A stretch of DNA of 64,000 bases from assembly GCF_024586455.1 (NCBI RefSeq), contig NC_065923.1, positions 1 through 64,000 on the forward strand. The letters are read 5' to 3'. This document shows, piece after piece, positions 57,784 to 64,000 of the stretch (its first letter is position 1; every line of letters starts with the position of its first letter). Under the pieces are notes generated by a model. The model made no database searches. It worked only from the letters and a program-made list of their open reading frames with translations, and was not told the origin of the DNA. The translations under genes and the position numbers were made by a program. Source of the DNA: Bactrocera neohumeralis. Taxonomy: Eukaryota; Arthropoda; Insecta; Diptera; Tephritidae.

Positions 57784-58810
57784 ATAATTGTCGGCCGAGA
57801 CATTCCTTACTGCATAGTAATATAAGGTTTATTAAAATATATTTTAACATGAACGCTTGAATTGAAGTATAAAATAGATTATAGCTGATATAACCTAAAA
57901 TACTCAAAATTATCCAGTTTTCAAAATCGAGGTGTTAAAAATACTTTGCTAGAGGGGAATGAACGTTAAAAACGAAAGAATGCTTATGACGAATGACTTG
58001 AAGTTATATGAGAATACGAGTAGTTACGTTTCCATTTGCTCATAGTTATTAGTTAATGTCTTTTTGACACGCAGATTACTTATGATAAACCTCAAAATTA
58101 TGGAATCTCTCATAGTATTGGACAGTTTGGATAGCAATTTAATATTGTAGGCGTTCTTTATTTTTTATTAACGACACGTAATAGAATGAACTAACCTGAT
58201 GGAAAACGAATCATCAGCCCACTCAATTTAGAAAAAGTATAAGAAAATAAAAAAGCTACTTATGAAGAGTAAACAACAATCCAAATTTGAAATCGAAACT
58301 GAATCTGCTTTTCACAATAATAACGACTAGCTTGATAGTGTTTGTATACTTTTTTATGTTTTTTATTAGATCACATTTAAATATCTCATTGTTAAATTCA
58401 TTTTATTCACACATAATGTAGATGGCTCGCTAATATTAACAAACCATTGATTTTACGTATTCAAATTGAATATTTTATTTTAACATTAATAAATTCATGT
58501 AATTCCGTAAAGCAATATCAGCAATAACAGTTGTATAAGTACAAAATATATAAATTTGAATATTGTATTGGGAAATATAAAATATAACGATTTGGCTTCT
58601 TAGTAAAAGTTACGAAATACATTATTTGGAGTTCCCATATTGGAAAGGGTTTAAAACATATTTCGACACGACGTCTGTAGCGGTAATAAATTTAGTGATC
58701 AAAACAGAGTCAACAACTTTTCTTATTCATTGTTTTTCATCATTCTAAGATCTGTACTTCGTTATGTTTTCCTGCTTATTTTTCTGCTTCTAATACACTA
58801 ACAATGATCT
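57784..58810. other. Intergenic DNA, no gene seen
   Basis: AT-rich without coding or element signatures on either strand. Confidence 0.45.
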
Positions 58811-58985
58811 TTTTATACTATCGCATCATATTGTACTGGATATAATAATTTTGTTTACTTAAAACTATACGCTATTGATACTGATTTATGTATCAAAATG
58901 ATAAGGATGATGAGAGGAATAGACTTTTGGATGTGTATGTATTCGTTCGTATGTTCCTGCAAGCGATGATTAAATATATCTTAAT
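58811..58985 (+). repeat. Diverged 5' remnant of dispersed repeat beta
   Basis: 'tttttatactatcgcatcat', 'ataataattttgtttact' and 'taaaactatacgctattgat' match the head of beta with many changes. The overlapping 58,888-59,178 frame follows a repeat, not a gene. Confidence 0.5.
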
Positions 58986-59059
58986 GAAATTTAGAACATG
59001 GGTATTTTTCACCCCACTTGCGATTGGTTCGTATAAGACAGAAGCATACTATTGCGACA

Positions 59060-59360
59060 GTAAGGGCTTTTTGGGTCAACTGGTGAGGCAAAATTTCCCA
59101 GCCCTTGTTTTCAAAAAGCTTTTAACCGGCAATCTATCGTTTCAATTTGATAAATTGTTGTCGGGATCGTCCCATTAATGGCTTCACATTTTTTCAGCAT
59201 TTTCTTTTCAGGTTAACCACTTTTCACATAAAATTTTTTGTATTTAAGGTTGACGTAATGGGTCTACTTTTCATTATCAGTTACAATCCGATGGAAAACG
59301 ACTACTTTTTGTAGCGTTCGTGCATTATTTCCGACATGCAAATTCGTTGCTATTATCTTT
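59060..59360 (-). mobile_element. Mariner fragment with the first catalytic motif
   Basis: On the minus strand: S-E-I-M-H-E-R-Y-K-K, F-H-R-I-V-T-D-N-E-K, H-Y-V-N-L-K-Y-K-K-F and V-K-S-G separated by stops. This corresponds to the region around the first catalytic aspartate of mariner transposases (normally ...I-V-T-G-D-E-K-W). No ends found. Confidence 0.6.
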
Positions 59361-59968
59361 CAGTCTCTTCTGACCTTAACAAGTTTGGAGTGTATATAAA
59401 TATAAACGAATTTTCAAAATGATGAGACGAATCCATTTTAAATGTCAATATGTGCTTTGGAATTGCACAATTCCTAGCCATTTCTTTCTTTATATGCCAC
59501 ATTCGAAATAAAAACAAAAAGCGAAACAAATTTACACATGTACGTATCCCATTTATTTGTTTCATCAAACGAGTTTACAAGGTCAGTGCCTTCGATCATG
59601 TAAGACGACATTTCCTTGCTTCTTAACAGTTAAATTAATTACTTGCTCATCGATATATTTCACACATTTATAGTTTATACAACATGTACGTATGTATGTA
59701 TACGCAACGATTATCTCAAAAGACTTAAACAGCGAACTCGTTTAAGCAGTTGAACTTAACTGTATAATATGATTTTACACACGCAGTATTTACATACTAT
59801 GTACAATATTCGTTTGTTCCTGTACAAGTTGACACTAAATTGAAACTCAAGGCGAGCGCACTTTAAGAAGATCAACAAGTGAAAGTAAGTCGATTAACAC
59901 TTTTTACGTAGGGCATCTATTGTTGGTATAATAGCTAAATATTGAATAGTGAAGATAATTCGTTTATT

Positions 59969-60223
59969 ATGACTTACCAACGCATAGATATATTACAAAA
60001 TCAAAGGATTGAAGACAGAGACTTAAGCTATGAGTTACTATTTTTTGTTAGCCAAATAACCGCGTTTAACGATTTTATTTATTTTGTGCGTCAACTAACG
60101 GCACACATCTTTGTAGTTCTTTCCCTACCGTTGTTTGCATTTTATCAAGGGTTCAAGGTATTAGAAGTACACAAGTGTTTTAATTTAAAATTTAAGATTT
60201 ACTTAAAAACTGAAATTAACTGA
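59969..60223 (+). CDS. Possible small membrane protein, 84 residues
   Basis: ATG at 59,969; 84 codons to a TGA at 60,221-60,223. The N-terminal 20 residues are charged (M-T-Y-Q-R-I-D-I-L-Q-N-Q). One hydrophobic stretch follows (H-I-F-V-V-L-S-L-P-L-F-A-F-Y-Q), then a basic tail. AATAAA stands 24 bases after the stop, and a GTAAGT donor at 59,884 could end a 5' untranslated exon. A GTATTA after F-K could also be a splice donor, which would make this one exon of something larger. No family recognised. It may be chance. Confidence 0.35.
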   Translation: MTYQRIDILQNQRIEDRDLSYELLFFVSQITAFNDFIYFVRQLTAHIFVVLSLPLFAFYQGFKVLEVHKCFNLKFKIYLKTEIN

Positions 60224-60247
60224 CAGTGGATGTGAAAGTAGTTTTTC

Positions 60248-60253
60248 AATAAA
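60248..60253 (+). terminator. AATAAA after the small ORF
   Basis: Canonical polyadenylation signal 24 bases past the stop of the 84-codon frame. It is the main reason for listing that frame. Confidence 0.35.
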
Positions 60254-60409
60254 TTTACTGTGTTGTTTTTGTTATATTTTAATTATAATTTTGCAATAAC
60301 TTTTCATTTCGTCATTCTTTTATCACTACTCCCTCAGTAATTTCTCTATATTTCTGTATATTTATTTCTAGCTCAAATAACTTGCGACCACTGTAATAAT
60401 TTTATCAAA

Positions 60410-61020
60410 TAACTAAAAAGCGTTAACTTCGGTTGCAGCGAAGCAATAATACTCTTCACAAATAAAAATGTTTCGTACAAGAACTTTAGTATTATTTCTA
60501 TATAGTTAAAGATATAACTTTTTAATAACAATAGGTTTTCCATATTGAAAAACAATTTGGATGTCAGGTTTATTTAAATCTTAATGTAAACAACTAATTT
60601 GTGGAGAAAAAATTACCTCGATATCTCTGTAGTTACCAGATTTAATTACACATTTATCTTTGAATATTTTTTGACTTGGTATTCACTAAATAACTAAACA
60701 CTTTTTAAAAGCAAGTTCGGAAAATTTTTGTTTTGATTACAATGTATTAGTTTTTATTTCTTTATTGAACTTCATTATTTTCAATTAATTTTTATTAGCA
60801 TTCGATAAGAAATATACATTTTATTTTTTAAATATTTTTACTTTTTTTGTATGATAATCCTGAAAAACTATTTAAAATTGCGGTTGTGCTAATTAGATTT
60901 CATTTAATTTCTAGATAGGCATAATAATTTAATTAACACTACTAATATTTTAGTTTTACTATTTTTTGAGCAAAAAAATACAGAATTTTTACTTTTATAT
61001 ACCCGCTACACACACATATA
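60410..61020. other. AT-rich intergenic DNA with an alpha-repeat end remnant
   Basis: 'gcgttaacttcggttgcagcgaag' with 'aatactcttcacaaataaaa' (60,420-60,467) is the inverted tail of family alpha, only about 50 bp long. The rest is AT-rich with nothing recognised. Confidence 0.45.
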
Positions 61021-61035
61021 TTCCAGCATATAGCT

Positions 61036-61590
61036 TTACCAGTAATGGCCATGAAAGCCGTGATGACCGCCATAATAGCCACCATAATAAGGATAACCTG
61101 TATAACACAAAATTTATTTAATATTTTAACTATATAGATGTATATGAATGTACAATAAAAGTAAAATTATGCGCAAACTAGAATAGGAAATATTGTATAG
61201 ACTTAGATTATTCAGCTGTAATTCTCAGATTAATCTTTATACATAGAATTGATGTTATAAATTTGTGATTAATATGCAATAAAAATTGTGTTGTCTTTTA
61301 AATCGTTAAAGGTAGTAAAACTCACCTAAACCATATATGCCGCCATAATATGGATAGTATCCCCCATAAAAACCACCATTCAAGTAAGGGTACGAGTAGT
61401 ACCCATAACCAATGGAGGAAGAGGATAGCAAATCGTCTTTTTCTCTATCAATACCACCATCTAAGTCATGTGAGTGACTGGATGTTATAACTTGCTTGGA
61501 ACTAGGCACCGCATGAATTGCATTTTCTGCTATTATCACTGTGCATAACAAAGCTACAGACAGCACCTGGCTACACTTTAATAGAGCCAT
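61036..61590 (-). CDS. Small secreted Gly/Tyr-rich protein
   Basis: Two exons: 61,590-61,326 and 61,097-61,036, intron 228 bp with GTGAGT and tatacag, phase 1 on both sides (G|GT). The product is 108 residues. Residues 1 to about 27 form a signal peptide (M-A-L-L-K-C-S-Q-V-L-S-V-A-L-L-C...). A charged region follows (S-H-D-L-D-G-G-I-D-R-E-K-D-D), then a Gly/Tyr/Pro segment: Y-Y-S-Y-P-Y-L-N-G-G-F-Y-G-G-Y-Y, and from exon 2 P-Y-Y-G-G-Y-Y-G-G-H-H-G-F-H-G-H-Y-W. Gly/Tyr-rich tails like this are common in insect cuticle or chorion proteins; some related peptides are antimicrobial. Which applies here is not decided by sequence. Confidence 0.88.
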
Positions 61591-61711
61591 ACTATTTTAT
61601 TGTTTTATGTTTTCCAATAATATATTTTAATCATTCAAATAAATTAAATAATATTGATAGAATTTCCTCCGTTTATTATGTTACTGCATAGCAATGACAA
61701 CTAATAACTAC

Positions 61712-61735
61712 AAAATGACTGTTTGCGCTTTTATA
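61712..61735 (-). promoter_or_regulatory. TATA box upstream of the Gly/Tyr-rich gene
   Basis: TATAAAAG on minus (plus 61,728-61,735) with a CAGTCATT stretch just downstream. It is about 140 bases before the ATG. The initiator spacing is short, so the exact start site is unsure. Confidence 0.5.
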
Positions 61736-61759
61736 AGCATTCACCTCCAGAAATTCGAC

Positions 61760-62860
61760 TTGTTGATTATTCCTACACTAAGAACAAAAAAATTGTCCTA
61801 CAACAATGGTGTGTATTTTCTTAAACAATAGAAATGTTAAGAAAATTTATAAATAGCGAAGTTTCTTTAGTTTTAATTACAAGCTCCATCAAGGTTTCGT
61901 CGGATAACGTTCTTCTTCACCGCTCTTTCACAATAGCTCAAGCAATCAAGCATTTACTTTTTTTCTCTATTAGACTAAAATGTGGGCCGGACTGAAAATT
62001 TCAGTGATTTTCCACGACCGAAGTAGGTACTTGCATGCCTATTAAACCTTGTGAAGCTTGGTAATTACCTACTTGTATGTATGAGTACATGCTTATCCAT
62101 TAATGTCACGCGTTCTTGAAAAAATTTCGGTGCGTGCCTGGTGCGACTGCTTACTTCGATTTACACCCATACATATGTAGCAATTGTTGCTTCTAACTAG
62201 TCAAAATAAATTTACTTCTTGCATGAATGATCATTAATTATACTTAATTTTATTTCCAAAACATTTATTTAAATGAAAATAGCTCCTGACTTCTTTGGGA
62301 ATATGTTTTAAATTATCTATAGTTCTTTTGAAACAATTTATTGGTTGTTGCAAACTACAATAGAAGCTCCTATGGAAAAACGGAAGACCTCAATAAAAAT
62401 TTTACTCGAAAATAGACAAAACAGAGTGACTTGCTTAGGCTATTATGTTCATGTGCAACCACTTGTCTTTAGTAATTTTCTGAATTTCTTTTTTTTAAAA
62501 CAGTGGTTCTGATTGCAAAAGGTAAATAAATACATCCGATCTTTGAAGCAAGTTCCCATATTGATTTACTCCTACTTAACTACCAGCCAACCACACCTCC
62601 ACATCCTTTTCAATAAACCTCACTGAGGGGCACATGAATACAAAATTAAGTATTGATTTAAAAATTCACTCAAAAGTTATTGGAAATTATTTATATTAAT
62701 AAACATAATATATAATATAAGATCTCCTTATAATTAGATGTTTAGTTTTCAGTAAAAAAGTACAATGGTTTTAGCTATAATTTCCATTACTATTATATAT
62801 ACATATGTCGAATAAAAGCTGAAACAAAATAATAATTTCGCCAAGTATTTACTGATACTC
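61760..62860. other. Intergenic DNA between the two last genes
   Basis: About 1.1 kb with no coding region recognised on either strand. No repeat family member identified. Confidence 0.45.
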
Positions 62861-62865
62861 CTAAC

Positions 62866-62871
62866 TTTATT
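62866..62871 (-). terminator. Polyadenylation signal of the basic secreted protein gene
   Basis: TTTATT on plus, AATAAA on minus, 25 bases past the stop at 62,896. Confidence 0.6.
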
Positions 62872-62895
62872 CTCTTATTTCTGCTCCTTTTCCTT

Positions 62896-63989
62896 TTAAT
62901 GGATATTTTGTATATGTTGCATATTTCTGATGTTTGCTATGACATCTTCATAGAGAAGCCTATCATCCGCTTTCCGATCAGGTTTTTTCGTACAATTGAC
63001 TCTTAAAATACAACAATCTCTTTTTCTTTTATTTTCTTCTTGAGTTTTGGAGTGTAAATTTTTTAACTCATTCTGCGGGAACTTTTGCAATATTAAGCTT
63101 TTCATATTGCAATTTGAACTCCAGTTTATCATGTCTTCTTCATTACGTAAAAAAAAATCGGCATCCTTCAATAGATTATCCAAGTGCAATAACAACAAAG
63201 TCCCTTTTCGAATAATCAAATTTGCATTATCGACTAATTCCGAGGTAGATGGTTGTTTTTTAATTTTTGGTTTCCCTTTGGAGTTGGACGATTCCTGTAA
63301 TTCACGACGTACACGATTTCTTCGCAATTTCTGCGACAAGTTTTTATGATCATTGCCTCGTCGAAACTTGTTTTGTTTGTTAGCCGTCTTCATAACCACA
63401 GTATGGGTTGTCAAATTTTTGTGCCGGTGTCTCGCCCGTTGCTTTTGCTGATCAAGTAGCGTCTTGTTTTTACGAACTGACGCTAAGATTTCGAGCGGCA
63501 GTGTAGTGGATGCCATCAACATTGGCATATTTTGTAGCTGAGTCTTTAATAATAATAAACCCGTTGTGTTTGAATCACTTACAAGTTTATTACGAAGACG
63601 TTTGTGTGTTTGCGTTTGAACTTTCTGGTTTAGTATAGTGCCTGCTAGCTGTTTTTTTACTTCGTTCGCTTTCTTTGGCCACTTGCTACTTGTTGCACCA
63701 TTTGTTAGAGTGGAAACTTTCATTAACTCTGGTATTGATACGGGGTTCATTGACTGTGAACGAATGGGCGGTGCTTGTTGAACGCCTGCTCGATAAATAA
63801 TTTTTTATTAACAATTGAAAATATTTGGAAACGCAGAATTATATGCATCACACTATTTGCAATATGTACCAATTTAATACCTTGCAGATGAAATGGTACA
63901 TTGTCAGATAGCATTCCAAGTGACAACTCTTTCAATTTGATAGCAATACACACTTTGAAAAACCAAATGCTTAGCGCGAATATTCCCAT
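62896..63989 (-). CDS. Basic secreted protein of unknown function
   Basis: Two exons: 63,989-63,881 and 63,785-62,896, with a 95-bp intron (GTATTA...gagcag) in phase 1 (G|GC). The product is 332 residues. A leader M-G-I-F-A-L-S-I-W-F-F-K-V-C-I-A is followed by I-K-L-K-E-L-S-L-G. The rest is rich in Lys, Arg, Asn and Gln, with Leu-rich stretches (G-T-L-L-L-L-H-L-D-N-L-L) and four cysteines close to the end (K-R-D-C-C-I-L-R-V-N-C plus N-C-N). A furin-like R-V-R-R/E-L-Q-E site lies near residue 190. I do not recognise a domain. The start ATG is only 11 bases from the window edge; the frame is open to the edge, so a longer N-terminus cannot be excluded. Not visibly related to the GYxY proteins. 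Confidence 0.75.
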
Positions 63990-64000
63990 TGTATATTTCA

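Noticed and set aside
58888..59178. 96-codon plus-strand ORF
   Set aside because: Starts in a beta-repeat remnant and continues antisense over a mariner fragment.
1..64000. tRNA, rRNA or other structured RNA genes
   Set aside because: None was recognised by eye; short tRNA genes could still be missed without a covariance search.

Overview
This is a stretch of fly (dipteran) nuclear DNA. It is AT-rich, its genes are split by short GT-AG introns (most 59-120 bp), promoters carry TATA plus initiator motifs, and there are many (TATG)n-type microsatellites and many mariner, hAT, Helitron and Jockey-type elements. Two dispersed repeat families that I remember from tephritid fruit flies (Bactrocera and relatives) occur again and again, so a tephritid is my best guess; the sequence alone does not prove the genus.

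Host genes. (1) 5.6-7.9 kb, minus: a multi-exon zona pellucida (ZP) domain membrane protein of the insect cuticle/apical-matrix type; its first exon was not found. (2) Six genes for secreted, low-complexity proteins built on a G-Y-x-Y motif (Pfam 'GYR' type), often with E-Y-L-P-P ('YLP' type): 14.4-15.85 kb (-), 19.07-19.98 kb (+), 25.8-27.2 kb (+), 29.14-29.83 kb (+), 33.74-34.42 kb (+) and 53.7-56.45 kb (-). In five of them, and probably in the sixth, the initiator ATG is the last codon of exon 1 and the signal peptide starts exon 2. Several start the mature chain with D-(V/I)-S-H and carry the D-D-G-Y-(H/R)-Y motif. They are probably structural proteins of cuticle or another extracellular matrix, which would fit the neighbouring ZP gene. 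(3) A Gly/Tyr-rich small secreted protein (61.0-61.6 kb, -). (4) A basic secreted protein of unknown function (62.9-63.99 kb, -). (5) A doubtful small ORF (59.97-60.22 kb, +).

Mobile DNA. From about 29.9 to 52.2 kb the window is a nest of elements: an I/Loa-type RNase H fragment and a mariner fragment between the two duplicated genes; a complete hAT element (35,352-39,996) with exact 8-bp target duplications, itself split by a 1.9-kb insert that carries a three-exon reading frame and an endonuclease-like remnant; a mariner deletion derivative holding a hAT MITE with exact 8-bp duplications; and two Helitrons in opposite orientation, one of them split by a Jockey-type LINE and a 5'-truncated LINE. 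Elsewhere there are deleted mariners (17.2, 21.6 and 59.2 kb), a Tc1-type MITE (20.04 kb), and two repeat families, called alpha and beta here, whose layout resembles DINE-1/Helentron-derived elements.

The most interesting host feature is the 25.8-kb gene. Its protein is a tandem array of about 70-residue units, and each unit boundary is an R-N-R-R/D-V-S-H site that looks like a furin site. It reads like a multi-peptide precursor. No rRNA, tRNA or CRISPR was seen.
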